DNA of 64,000 nucleotides from Labilithrix sp. GTDB taxonomy: Bacteria > Myxococcota_A > Polyangia > Polyangiales > Polyangiaceae. The stretch lies in assembly GCA_019637225.1 (NCBI GenBank), contig JAHBWC010000026.1, forward strand, positions 18,152 to 82,151, given 5' to 3'. Within the stretch, counting starts at the first letter, position 1. Every line of letters begins with the position of its first letter. Below, one piece after another: positions 8,792 through 16,901 of the stretch. A program made the position numbers and the translations under genes. The notes beneath the pieces were generated by a model, which was not told the origin of the DNA, made no database searches, and worked only from the letters and a program-made list of their open reading frames with translations.

Positions 8792-9844
8792 ATGCTGCTT
8801 TCGCCGAAGATCCACGTCGGGCTCGTTGTCGTTGGTTCCGTCGCGGCGCTCGTCATCGCGTGCGGCTCGGACTCGGGGAGCGAATTCGGCGGCGGCGAGG
8901 CTGACGCGGGCTCGTCCGGGATCGTCCCCGACGGCAGCTTCGGCTCCTCGAACGGCGAGCCGGAGGGCGAGGACCTCTACGCGAACGATCCGCCGCCGAA
9001 GTGGTGCGGCCCCGGCGGCGATCCGGCGCCCCCGCCGCCAGGCGGCACCGAGCAGTGCCCGGACGACAAGAACAAGCCGGGCTGCGGCTGCACGAACCTG
9101 AACGAGAAGGCGGCGTGCTGGACGGGGCTCCGCAAGCACCGCAACCTCGGCATCTGCAAGGACGGCCAGACGACCTGCACCCAGAAGAACGAAAACTCGC
9201 TCGTCTGGGGACCGTGCGAGGGCGAGGTGCTCCCGGCCGCGGGCGCCACGAAGGGCAAGGAGGCGTGCGGCTGCTTCTCTGCGGGCCAGTGGAAGATCGC
9301 GAACCTCTCGCCGTGCACGATCTCGTCCACGTCGGGCAACGTCACGACGGTGACGGCCGTCTCGACCATCCCCAACGGAAACACCGCGGCGTGCCCCAGC
9401 CAGACGACCAGTGCGCCCGCGCAGGCCTGGTCGACGAACACGCTCAACGTCGACTGCGCCGGGCACTTCAAGCTGTGCCTTCGCATCCGGCAGGGCGTCT
9501 TCGAGACGCCGAGCGCGAACGATTGCATCCTCGCCGAGGTCTGCGCGGAGAGCGACTACAAGACGGCGAACGTCGAGCAGGCCTGGCCGGACCTCCCCGG
9601 CTGGCTCGGCAAGGACGCGGCGTGCGCCGCGAAGTGGCACAACGTTCCCGACAGCCAGAGCGCCGGGTACGCCGAGATGATCGTGAAGGGTCAGTCCGTG
9701 CGCTGCGACGCGATCGACGACGGCAAGGGCGGCGACCTCGTGTTCAACCGCACCAAGTACTGCCCGCGGTCGTGCAACGAGCCGGCGAACGCCAACAACC
9801 CCGAGTGCGTGAGCTGCCAGCAGAGCGGTCAGGGCCAGTTCTGA
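8792..9844 (+). CDS. Cys-rich hypothetical lipoprotein
   Basis: ATG at 8792 starts a lipoprotein signal (KIHVGLVVVGSVAALVIACG) with a lipobox cysteine near residue 24. The ectodomain begins with a Gly/Ser/Asp linker and then holds about twenty cysteines in pairs, which suggests a disulfide-knotted surface domain. I do not recognise a named family; architecture fits the large lineage-specific lipoprotein sets of myxobacteria. A 197-base gap separates it from the cystathionine beta-synthase, so it probably has its own promoter. It converges on the thioesterase gene. Confidence 0.75.
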   Translation: MLLSPKIHVGLVVVGSVAALVIACGSDSGSEFGGGEADAGSSGIVPDGSFGSSNGEPEGEDLYANDPPPKWCGPGGDPAPPPPGGTEQCPDDKNKPGCGCTNLNEKAACWTGLRKHRNLGICKDGQTTCTQKNENSLVWGPCEGEVLPAAGATKGKEACGCFSAGQWKIANLSPCTISSTSGNVTTVTAVSTIPNGNTAACPSQTTSAPAQAWSTNTLNVDCAGHFKLCLRIRQGVFETPSANDCILAEVCAESDYKTANVEQAWPDLPGWLGKDAACAAKWHNVPDSQSAGYAEMIVKGQSVRCDAIDDGKGGDLVFNRTKYCPRSCNEPANANNPECVSCQQSGQGQF

Positions 9845-9919
9845 TTCGAGGCGGCGCGATCGCGGTGCTCGGCGATGCCGGCGCCGCGACGCCGCGCGCG
9901 AAGGAGCGGCGCCGAGCCG

Positions 9920-10348
9920 TCAGTCCTTCTTGATGATGTTGTAGACGCCCTTGCCGGTGGCGATCGTGTCCGCCTCCGACGAAGGGTGAAAGAGGCGCAC
10001 GTCGGCGACGCCGACGCGGTTGCCGATCCGCACGACGCGCGCCTCGGCGACGACGAGCTCGAGCTTGGCCGGTCGCAGGTAGTCGATGCGCAGATCGATC
10101 GTCGAGACGCGCGCGCGCTCGTCCTCGATGCCGGTCCACACCGCGGCGCCGCCGGCGGCGTCCGCGAGCGCCGAGAGCACGCCGCCGTGGAGCGCGGGCC
10201 TCAGCGGATCGCCGACGAGCTCGTCGCGAAAGGGGACCTCGAGGCGCGCGAAGCCGACGTCCGCCCCCGCCATCCTCACGCCGAGGTAGCGATTGAAGGG
10301 GATCAGCTCTTCCATGACCTGCTTCAGGACTTCGGGCTTCATCGGCAT
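9920..10348 (-). CDS. Hotdog-fold acyl-CoA thioesterase (PaaI family)
   Basis: Small thioesterase of 142 residues that would hydrolyse an acyl- or aryl-CoA. The family signature is clear: FNRYLGVRM, then ALHGGVLSALADAAGGAAVW (the HGG-x8-D/E helix that contains the catalytic acidic residue), then TIDLRIDYLRPAK and GVADVRLFH. Family enzymes are cytoplasmic tetramers. Downstream on the same strand nothing follows; upstream, 48 bases away, lies the zinc-ribbon protein, so the two may be cotranscribed. The substrate cannot be predicted. Confidence 0.88.
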   Translation of the reverse strand: MPMKPEVLKQVMEELIPFNRYLGVRMAGADVGFARLEVPFRDELVGDPLRPALHGGVLSALADAAGGAAVWTGIEDERARVSTIDLRIDYLRPAKLELVVAEARVVRIGNRVGVADVRLFHPSSEADTIATGKGVYNIIKKD

Positions 10349-10396
10349 CGTCTCGCGGGGTGTCGTTCGAGGCGGCGGGAGTGGCTCGGCGCGCGG

Positions 10397-11599
10397 TTAG
10401 CCCGAGCTCGGCGAGAGGTACTGCATCTCGACCCAGTGCTGCTGGCCGTCCGGAAAGACGACGAGGCACCGCGAGCCGCTCACCTGAGTCACCGTCGCGG
10501 GGTAGCGCTGGCCGTTCGACCACGTGACCTGCACGCGCGAACCGGGGTTGTAGTTGAACGGGTACGAGAACCCGGCGGCCTGCGGCGGCTGCGGCGGCTG
10601 CGCGGCCGCGGGGGCGCCCCATCCCCAGGCGCCCGGTCCCGCCGGAGCCGCGGGCTGGGCCGCGGGCTGCGCCGCGTACTGCTGCGGATACGCCGGGTTG
10701 TATGGCGCGCCTGGCGTCATCGCCGGCTGGCCCATCGCGGGCGCGTGCACGGCGCCCGGCTGCACGCCGCCCGGCTGCACGCCGCTCGGCTGCACCGCGC
10801 TCGGCTGCGCCGCGCTCGGCTGCATCGCGCTTGGCTGCACGCCGCTCGGCTGCACGCCGCTCGGCTGCACGGCGCTCGGCGGCTGGAGATGGCCGCTCGG
10901 CTGGACGACGCTCTGCGGAGCGACGCCGCCGGAAGCTGCGCCGCCGCTCGGCGGCTGAAACCCGCCCGGTGCGCCGGCGCTGAAGTTCATCGCGACGGTT
11001 CGCGGCGGCGCCTTCCTCGCCGGGGCTCCGCCCGACGCGTCCTCGCCGGCGGCGGGCTCGCCCGGCTTCGGGAACGGCCGCGCCGGCGCGCTCTGCATGA
11101 CCTGGGTGCCGGGCTTCTTCGCGCGCGGCGGCGCGGGCGAGTCCGCCGACGCCTGCGGCGCCTCCGGCGGGACCGACGCGCGCGCCTTGTCCTGCGCGCT
11201 CTCGAGCGCTTGCTGGAAGGCGCCTCGCTGCGAGAGCGCGTTGCTCACCGCGAGCGGCGAGACCGGAGTGCCGTCGGCGCCCGCCGGCGGCTTCGACTCC
11301 GACCGCGGCGGAGCGGCGTCGGACGCGGCGCTCGCCGCCGGCTGAGCCGACTGCGACCCGCGCGCGGCGCTCTCGCCGGCCGCGACCGACGGCTGCGAGG
11401 TCGGCGCCGCCGTGGTCGCGAACGGGTTCACCTCCTCCGAGGGTCCGTTGGGCAGAGCGGCGCTCGCCGACGCGGACAGCCCGCTCATCGTGTTCGGTCC
11501 GCGCTCGCTGACCGACGTCGGAGCGGCCGGAGCCCCGCAGGCCGCGCAGAACTTCGCGGACCCGATCAGCTCAGCGCTGCATTTCGCGCAAATCGCCAT
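10397..11599 (-). CDS. Zinc-ribbon protein with Pro/Ala repeat linker and C-terminal Tudor-like domain
   Basis: Start ATG at 11599 gives MAICAKCSAELIGSAKFCAACG, a double CxxC zinc ribbon. The next 300 residues are low-complexity Ala/Pro/Ser with a tandem VQPSG-type repeat (about residues 245-285) and then a Gln/Pro/Ala stretch. The last 50 residues (SRVQVTWSNGQRYPATVTQVSGSRCLVVFPDGQQHWV) read like a small SH3/Tudor-type beta barrel. No enzyme motif is present. The layout suggests an adaptor that connects two binding modules by a flexible tether; the partner is unknown. An upstream frame to 11683 lacks similarity and is rejected. Confidence 0.75.
   Translation of the reverse strand: MAICAKCSAELIGSAKFCAACGAPAAPTSVSERGPNTMSGLSASASAALPNGPSEEVNPFATTAAPTSQPSVAAGESAARGSQSAQPAASAASDAAPPRSESKPPAGADGTPVSPLAVSNALSQRGAFQQALESAQDKARASVPPEAPQASADSPAPPRAKKPGTQVMQSAPARPFPKPGEPAAGEDASGGAPARKAPPRTVAMNFSAGAPGGFQPPSGGAASGGVAPQSVVQPSGHLQPPSAVQPSGVQPSGVQPSAMQPSAAQPSAVQPSGVQPGGVQPGAVHAPAMGQPAMTPGAPYNPAYPQQYAAQPAAQPAAPAGPGAWGWGAPAAAQPPQPPQAAGFSYPFNYNPGSRVQVTWSNGQRYPATVTQVSGSRCLVVFPDGQQHWVEMQYLSPSSG
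10748..10883 (-). repeat. 15-base tandem repeat encoding the VQPSG-type pentapeptide
   Basis: About nine near-identical 15-base units (core cgctcggctgcac on the plus strand) lie head to tail inside the zinc-ribbon gene. Units keep the frame, so copy-number change would alter linker length only. Confidence 0.85.
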
Positions 11600-11692
11600 G
11601 GCAAAGGTCCATGTTGGGTCACCTCGTCCGATCGCACAAGTGGACGGTCCGCGAGTCGGGCGTCCGCGGCGCGCGGGCCGCATTTTTCCGGT

Positions 11693-13411
11693 TCACCGGG
11701 ATCCGCGCTTGCGTTTTTCGCGGAGCTTCGGGCGTTCCGCGTCGGCTTCCGGCCCGCGCACGATCCGACGCTTGCCCGCGGCGCGCCGCATGTAGACGGC
11801 GAGCTCCGCCGAGAAGCCGCCCATGTCGACGCTGAACGCGCGCACGAGCTCGAGCCCTGCCGCCGCCGCGCGCTCCCGGATGCGCCGCGGCTCCGGCACG
11901 AGCCACACGAGCGCGCCGCCGGGGACGAGCACGCGCGCCGCGTGGGCGACGAATCGCTCGAGGAGATCGCCGTGCGCGCCGCGCTGCACGCGCCGTCCCA
12001 TCGGCGGGTTCGTCACGATCAGCGTCACGCCCTCGGGCGAGTACGCGGTGGCGTCGGCTTCCACCAGCGAGGCTCCCGCGGGCGCGATCCCCGCGCGCTC
12101 GAAGTTGGCGCGCGCCGCGCCGATCGCTCGAGGATCGACGTCGGTGCCGACGAGGCGCGCGTACGGACCGAGGCGCGCGCGCTCGATGAGCTCGGCGCCC
12201 GCGCCCGCGAACGGGTCCCAGACGACGTCGTCGTCGCTTCGCGGCGCGACGCGCGCGAGCGCCGCCGCGATCGCGGGGTGCGAGGACGCCGCCACGAGGT
12301 CTCTCCTCCAGACGAAGCGCGCGTCTTCGTAGCCGCGCGGGACGAGCTCGACCTTCACCTCGGGCCCGGCGTCGTCGACGTGGACCTCCCAGGTGCTCGC
12401 CTTCGGATCGTTGACGAGGACGCGCGTCTCCGCGCGCACGAGCTCCGCGACACGCCACGCGACCGCGCGCCGATGCCCGCCGCGCGTGAGCTCGAGCCGG
12501 AAGCGGATCGCCGCGTCCTCCGGCGCCTCGGTGAAGGCGCGAAAGATCGCGAGCGCGTCCGCGGAGCACACGGCGCGGACGATGTCCGCGGCGAGGTCCT
12601 TCCCCTTGGCGAGCGGCGCGAGCGGAAAGCCGACGTGCGTGGCGGTCCGGATCGCGAGCGCGCTCGCGAGCGGGCCCGCGAGCTCGGCCTCGACAACGCC
12701 GGGCGCGACGAAGCGCGGCTTCGCGAACGCCGTGCCGAGCTCATCCTTGACGACGTCCTCGAGCCCCGACCGCGTGTGGAACCACACCGCGCGCGGGCGG
12801 CCGAGGGCGCGCTCCGGGACGATCGCGCCCGGCGCCTGCCGCGCGAGCTCGCGATCGACGATGACCGAGGCACGGCCGTGATCGCCGCCCGCGAGCCGGG
12901 TGGCCGCGGCCCGGCCTCCGAGCTTGCCGAGGGCCATCGCGAGCACGCGCCGGTCGTCCTCGCTCGCCGCTCGATCGAACGCCTCGGCGAGCGCGGCCTC
13001 GATCGCGTCGGTTCGCTCGACCTTGCCGAGCGCGCGGGCGGCCGCGCGTCGCGTCTTGGGATCGGGATCGGCGAGCACCTCGATCAGCCACGCGCGGGAC
13101 TCTCCGTTCGGATCGCGCCCCTCCTGCGCGAGACGTCCGACGAGGTCCGCCAGGCGTCCGCGCGCCGGCCGCGCCGAGGTGCGCGCGCGGGCGACGCTCT
13201 CCGCCGCGACGCGCGCGGCGTACTGGGCCTCGATGCGGAGGACGGCGCGCGCGGCGTCCTTGGCGACGTCCTCGTCGTCGTGCCCGAAGAGGTCGAGCAG
13301 CTCGCCGAGGCGACGGACCGAGGGCGTGAAGCCCGGATCGGCGAGCCGCTTCGCGAGGTCAGCCGTTGCGTCCGGCGTGCCTGCTGCTCGGCCCGGCTTC
13401 GAAGTTGCCAT
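11693..13411 (-). CDS. HEAT-repeat / THUMP / Rossmann RNA methyltransferase
   Basis: Predicted S-adenosylmethionine-dependent guanosine-N2 RNA methyltransferase. Residues about 20-190 look like HEAT-type helical repeats (DPDPKTRRAAARALGKV, EDDRRVLAMALGKLGG). Residues about 205-370 fit a THUMP-type RNA-binding region (VWFHTRSGLEDVVKDELG is the usual opening of RlmL/Trm11 relatives). The catalytic domain has DPFAGAGAELIERA (SAM loop), GTDVDPRAIGAARAN and the TNPPMG motif that flips guanine. Basic C-terminus. The N-terminal HEAT part is not found in RlmL or TrmN and makes this a fusion. Start ATG 13411. Whether the target is 23S rRNA or tRNA cannot be told. Confidence 0.83.
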   Translation of the reverse strand: MATSKPGRAAGTPDATADLAKRLADPGFTPSVRRLGELLDLFGHDDEDVAKDAARAVLRIEAQYAARVAAESVARARTSARPARGRLADLVGRLAQEGRDPNGESRAWLIEVLADPDPKTRRAAARALGKVERTDAIEAALAEAFDRAASEDDRRVLAMALGKLGGRAAATRLAGGDHGRASVIVDRELARQAPGAIVPERALGRPRAVWFHTRSGLEDVVKDELGTAFAKPRFVAPGVVEAELAGPLASALAIRTATHVGFPLAPLAKGKDLAADIVRAVCSADALAIFRAFTEAPEDAAIRFRLELTRGGHRRAVAWRVAELVRAETRVLVNDPKASTWEVHVDDAGPEVKVELVPRGYEDARFVWRRDLVAASSHPAIAAALARVAPRSDDDVVWDPFAGAGAELIERARLGPYARLVGTDVDPRAIGAARANFERAGIAPAGASLVEADATAYSPEGVTLIVTNPPMGRRVQRGAHGDLLERFVAHAARVLVPGGALVWLVPEPRRIRERAAAAGLELVRAFSVDMGGFSAELAVYMRRAAGKRRIVRGPEADAERPKLREKRKRGSR

Positions 13412-13482
13412 GATCGCTCTGCTTTACACGACCTCGCGGGTCGCGTGTGAAGCGGCGTAAACGATCGCGGCGCCGGCCGCGA

Positions 13483-14499
13483 TCAGCCGTAGCGCTTGCG
13501 GATCGTCGGGACGAGGTACTCGTCGAACGCGCGAGCGAAGTCGTACGCCGGCTTCCAGTCCCAGTCGGCGCGCGCGCGCGCGTCCTCGATGTCCTCCGGC
13601 CAGGAGTCGACGATCTTCGAGCGGACGGCGTCGGGCTCGAACGAGATGTCCGCGCCGGGGAAGCTCTTCTTCACGCGCTCGGCGATCTCCTGCGCGCTCA
13701 CGCTGAAGCCGCTGATGTTGTAGACGGTCTGCGTCAGCCGGCTCTTGTCCGCCTCGAGCAGGCCGACGAGCGACGTGACCGCGTCGGGCATCGCCATGAA
13801 GGGGATCTTCGCGTTCGGTCCGACGAAGCTCCGGTAGGGCTGCTTCTGCGCGGCCGCGTGGAGCATCTCCGGACCGAAGTCGCTCGTGCCGCCGGTCGGC
13901 GCCGTCTCCGCGGAGATGAGGCCGGGGAAGCGGAGCGATCGGAAGTCGAGGCGCGCCGCGTTCGCGAGCGCGCCGAGCTGGCGGAAGTAGCTCGTGAAGT
14001 ACCGGCCGAGGTGCTCACAGTAGAGCTTGTTGCAGCCGTACATCGTGATCGGGACGTTCCAGTCCTCTTCGTTCACGCGCCCGGCCTTCGTCTTCTCCTC
14101 GAGCGAGGGCAGGCCGTAGACGGCGATCGAGCTCGGGAAGATGAAGCGCACCGCGCGGCCGAGGCGGCCCGACTGGTTCTGCGCCATGCGGAGCAAGTGG
14201 AGCGTGCCCTCCACGTTCACCTGATGCGCGAGCTCGGGGTCACGCTCGCCGCGGGTCGAGAGCAGCGCCGCGAGGTGGAAGACGACCTCGATCTCGTGGT
14301 GCGCCGCGATCTGGTCGAGCAGGTAGCGGTCCATGATGTTGCCCGCGTACGTCTCGAGGCAGAAGCCTCGGTACTTCTCGGGCAGCGGCGTCAGGTCGAC
14401 GGTGACGACGCGGTAGCGGCCGTCCGTGTGAAGACGCTGAAGCAGGGAGCGGCCAATCTCGCCATTGGCTCCGGTGACGAGGACGACGGGTTTGCTCAT
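13483..14499 (-). CDS. L-threonine 3-dehydrogenase, extended SDR type
   Basis: NAD-dependent short-chain dehydrogenase of 338 residues. The Rossmann loop TGANGEIG lies at residues 9-16 and the catalytic Y-x-x-x-K pair at Tyr154/Lys158 (MYGCNK). The segment RFPGLISAETAPTGGTSDF resembles the signature of the epimerase-like threonine dehydrogenases, which oxidise L-threonine to 2-amino-3-ketobutyrate, more than sugar epimerases. The gene for the next enzyme of that route, 2-amino-3-ketobutyrate CoA ligase, lies 4 kb away at 18434, which supports the call. Without that context it could be read as a generic NAD-dependent epimerase. It is divergent from the macro-domain gene. Confidence 0.8.
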   Translation of the reverse strand: MSKPVVLVTGANGEIGRSLLQRLHTDGRYRVVTVDLTPLPEKYRGFCLETYAGNIMDRYLLDQIAAHHEIEVVFHLAALLSTRGERDPELAHQVNVEGTLHLLRMAQNQSGRLGRAVRFIFPSSIAVYGLPSLEEKTKAGRVNEEDWNVPITMYGCNKLYCEHLGRYFTSYFRQLGALANAARLDFRSLRFPGLISAETAPTGGTSDFGPEMLHAAAQKQPYRSFVGPNAKIPFMAMPDAVTSLVGLLEADKSRLTQTVYNISGFSVSAQEIAERVKKSFPGADISFEPDAVRSKIVDSWPEDIEDARARADWDWKPAYDFARAFDEYLVPTIRKRYG

Positions 14500-14652
14500 C
14501 GGCGGCGCACGCTAGGCGCGAGCGCGTGCGCGGGCAAGCGCCGCTCTCGTCGTGACGCGCACTCGGCTCACGACTCGGCGCGTCGTGACGCGGGTAGCGT
14601 CCTAGTGTCGAGCTTGCGGTCCGCCGGCAACCGGCGCATACGCTCTCGTCCG

Positions 14653-15141
14653 ATGCCGACCACCTTCGTGAAGGGCGATCTCTTCGAGGAAGCCAAGATG
14701 GTACCGCCGCCGCGGGCGTTCGCGTTCGCCGCCGACTGCTCCGGCGCGATGGACAGGGGGATCGCGGTCGCGTTCAAGAAGCGCTGGCCCGCGCTCGCCG
14801 ACGCGTATCGCGCGCGCGCCGAGGGCGGCAAGATGCAGCTCGGCGACGTCTTCATGTGGCGTGACGGTGACGGCGAGCACGTGGTCTACGCGCTCGGCAT
14901 GCAGCGCGGCGACAAGAAGCCGAAGGTCTCGACGCTCGCGCGCGCGCTCGAGACGATGGTCGCGCGCGCCTCCGACGACGGCGTCTCGCGGATCGCGCTC
15001 CCGCGGATCGGGGCAGGGAAGGGCGGAATCGATCGCGTCCGGGTGAAGCGCGTGCTCACCGAGGCGGGCGAGAGGTCGCCGGTCTCGCTCGTGGTCTTCG
15101 AGCAGTTCATCCGGAGCTCCGAGCCTTCCCCATCGGCGTGA
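14653..15141 (+). CDS. Macro-domain (ADP-ribose-binding) protein
   Basis: Single macro domain of 162 residues, expected to bind or hydrolyse ADP-ribose derivatives. FVKGDLFEE at the start and the two phosphate-binding loops, DCSGAMDRGIAVAFKKRW and LPRIGAGKGGIDR, match the compact OARD1/ALC1-like macro group, in which such enzymes remove ADP-ribose from acidic residues or from nucleic acids. Start ATG 14653. It precedes the sdp-like operon on the same strand with 135 bases between; there is no sign of a DarT-type toxin next to it, so I do not call it an antitoxin. Confidence 0.82.
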   Translation: MPTTFVKGDLFEEAKMVPPPRAFAFAADCSGAMDRGIAVAFKKRWPALADAYRARAEGGKMQLGDVFMWRDGDGEHVVYALGMQRGDKKPKVSTLARALETMVARASDDGVSRIALPRIGAGKGGIDRVRVKRVLTEAGERSPVSLVVFEQFIRSSEPSPSA

Positions 15142-15276
15142 CGGGGCTTCGAGAAATCCCGATCCATGTAGGACAGAGTCGTCTCATCCCAGGAGAACGC
15201 GCCCAACCTATCGAGATCTCGGCTCCCGCAGGCCGGTATGCCGGGTGCAGTACCTCTCCGCGGAGGTCGGGACGAC

Positions 15277-16353
15277 ATGCGATTCCTTCGGGCGGGGCTG
15301 GTGTTCGCGATGGTGTCGGGCGTGTTCGGAGGGTTCGGCTGCGCCGCCGCGCCGGAGCCGGTGAACGTCCAGAAGAAGTACGACGCCGTGACGATCTTCC
15401 GCGCGGTCTACTTCGACGAGGGGCCGGCGACGAGCGTCGTGAAGGCCTGGCGCCTGCCCCGCAAGGACGCCGTCGTTGCACGCGCGAAGAAGCCGCAGCC
15501 GGGCGTCGCCGCCGAGCAGCTGCGCGATCTCGCGAGGCAGTACGACGCGGCGAAGCTGAAGGCGACCGCGTCGAACCTTCGCCAGCTCGCCGACACGATC
15601 GAAGAGACGGGCGCCGCGCCGCGCGCGTTGTCGAAGAAGCAGCGCACGGCGGCGACGAAGCTCGTCATCGCGCGCATCCGCGCGGCCGACGGTACGTTCT
15701 TCGCGCGCTTCGGCAAGAGCGTGAGGAGCGGCTCGCACGTCAGGGTCGAGAAGGTGCTCAAGGAGGGCCTCGCCCGCATCACCCAGGCGGCGTCTCAGCT
15801 CCCGAAGAACGGCACCGCGCGCGAGCTCGGCGGCGACTACGACGACTTCAGCGGCTACAACGACAGCGGCAGCTACGACAACGACACCAGCGGCGGCGGC
15901 TACGAGGACAACAACAGCAACAACGGCGGCGGTTACGACGACAACAACGGCGGTTACGACAACGACAACGGCGGCTACGACAACAGCGGCGGCGCGAACA
16001 ACAACGGCGGCTACGACAACGACAACAACGGCGGCGCGAACGACAACGGCGGCTACGACAACGACAACAACGGCGGCGCGAACGGCAACGGCGACGGTAC
16101 GGACAACAGCAACGGCGGCACGAAAGACAACGACGGCGCGAACGACAACGGCAGCGTGGGCAACGACAACTCCAAGGACGGCCCCGTCGGCGATCAGGCC
16201 GCGCTGCAGGTCAACGTCACCGTCTACTGGGACACCGCGGTCGTCGTCGACAAGGTCGTCGGTGCCTGGGCCACGATCGCCTTCGGCGCCTCGGACGACG
16301 GCTCGGTGCAGACCGCGTCGTTCGTCAATCACATCACGACCAGCTTCGAATGA
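15277..16353 (+). CDS. sdpC: SdpC-like exported peptide precursor (lipoprotein-type) with N/G/D/Y-rich tail
   Basis: In Bacillus, SdpC is exported and cut to a hydrophobic killing peptide with help from SdpA and SdpB. Here residues 1-22 are a signal ending in a possible lipobox (GFGC, Cys22). Residues 35-50, YDAVTIFRAVYFDEGP, match the family opening in which a FRG-x-x-F-G-x-G block follows the signal. A helical segment runs to about residue 180. Instead of the hydrophobic toxin region there is a tract of about 110 residues made almost only of Asn, Gly, Asp and Tyr, then a beta-rich 55-residue end. No cysteine follows Cys22, so the disulfide of the Bacillus peptide is absent. The stop overlaps the sdpA start (ATGA). 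Family membership rests on the short motif plus the two downstream partners. Confidence 0.72.
   Translation: MRFLRAGLVFAMVSGVFGGFGCAAAPEPVNVQKKYDAVTIFRAVYFDEGPATSVVKAWRLPRKDAVVARAKKPQPGVAAEQLRDLARQYDAAKLKATASNLRQLADTIEETGAAPRALSKKQRTAATKLVIARIRAADGTFFARFGKSVRSGSHVRVEKVLKEGLARITQAASQLPKNGTARELGGDYDDFSGYNDSGSYDNDTSGGGYEDNNSNNGGGYDDNNGGYDNDNGGYDNSGGANNNGGYDNDNNGGANDNGGYDNDNNGGANGNGDGTDNSNGGTKDNDGANDNGSVGNDNSKDGPVGDQAALQVNVTVYWDTAVVVDKVVGAWATIAFGASDDGSVQTASFVNHITTSFE
15836..16160 (+). repeat. Asn/Gly/Asp/Tyr codon repeats in the SdpC-like gene
   Basis: Imperfect units of aacgacaacggcggc with tacgac or gcgaac variants are repeated about fifteen times in frame. The tract is markedly richer in A than the neighbourhood. 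It encodes a disordered, amyloid-like composition. Confidence 0.85.
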
Positions 16354-16901
16354 GCGACGCCGACGCGCGGCTCGGTGGAAAGGCGCTCGGCCTCGGGCTC
16401 CTCGCGACGGCGCTCGTCGCGGTCACGGTCCACGGGTCGATGCCGGCCAACGCCATCGACTCGAACCTCGATCGCGACCTCCAGACGACCGCGTGGGCGC
16501 CCGAGTCGTGGCGCTTCTTCACGAGGAACCCGCAAGAAGAAGAGACCACGCCCTACGCGATGCAGAGCGACGGGGCGTGGAGCTCGGCGGCGTCGCCCGG
16601 CGGCTCGCCGCGCTACTTGTTCGGCGTCGATCGCGCGGGCCGAGCGCAAGGCGTCGAGCTCGGACGCCTCCTCGACGGGATCCCGAAGGGGTCCTTCCGC
16701 GCGTGCGACGACGACGAGTCTCCGGAGCTCTGCCTCTCGAAGACCACGAAGGTCGTTCGCCTCGACAACGAGATGCCGCGTCCGTCCCTCTGCGGGCAGA
16801 TCGGCATCGTCACGAAGCGGCCCGTGCCGTGGGCATGGGCTCGCTCGGGCCGCACCATCCACATGCCGGCGCGCGTGCTTCGGCTCGACGTCAAGTGCTG
16901 A
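16350..16901 (+). CDS. sdpA: SdpA-family protein of peptide-toxin maturation
   Basis: SdpA and SdpB together convert pro-SdpC to the active peptide in Bacillus. This 183-residue protein has one N-terminal membrane helix (about residues 12-30) and then an extracytoplasmic part that carries the family-like motif WRFFTRNP at residues 54-61 and a pair of cysteines (CDDDESPELC) plus a third and fourth further on. Start ATG 16350 overlaps the sdpC stop by the ATGA arrangement, and its own end overlaps the sdpB start, so the three genes are translationally coupled. The call rests on the W-x-FFT-x-x-P motif, size, single helix and position between sdpC and sdpB. Confidence 0.78.
   Translation: MSDADARLGGKALGLGLLATALVAVTVHGSMPANAIDSNLDRDLQTTAWAPESWRFFTRNPQEEETTPYAMQSDGAWSSAASPGGSPRYLFGVDRAGRAQGVELGRLLDGIPKGSFRACDDDESPELCLSKTTKVVRLDNEMPRPSLCGQIGIVTKRPVPWAWARSGRTIHMPARVLRLDVKC

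Noticed and set aside
10748..10883. CRISPR-like array
   Set aside because: 15-base units without spacers, in frame in the zinc-ribbon gene.
9875..13450. 1191-codon plus-strand frame
   Set aside because: Covers four minus-strand genes with clear families; Arg-rich shadow.
14653..15141. DarG-type antitoxin
   Set aside because: Macro domain fits, but no DarT-like toxin gene is adjacent.
15836..16160. CRISPR-like or satellite array
   Set aside because: Units are short, in frame and imperfect, with no spacers; they are codon repeats of the SdpC-like gene.
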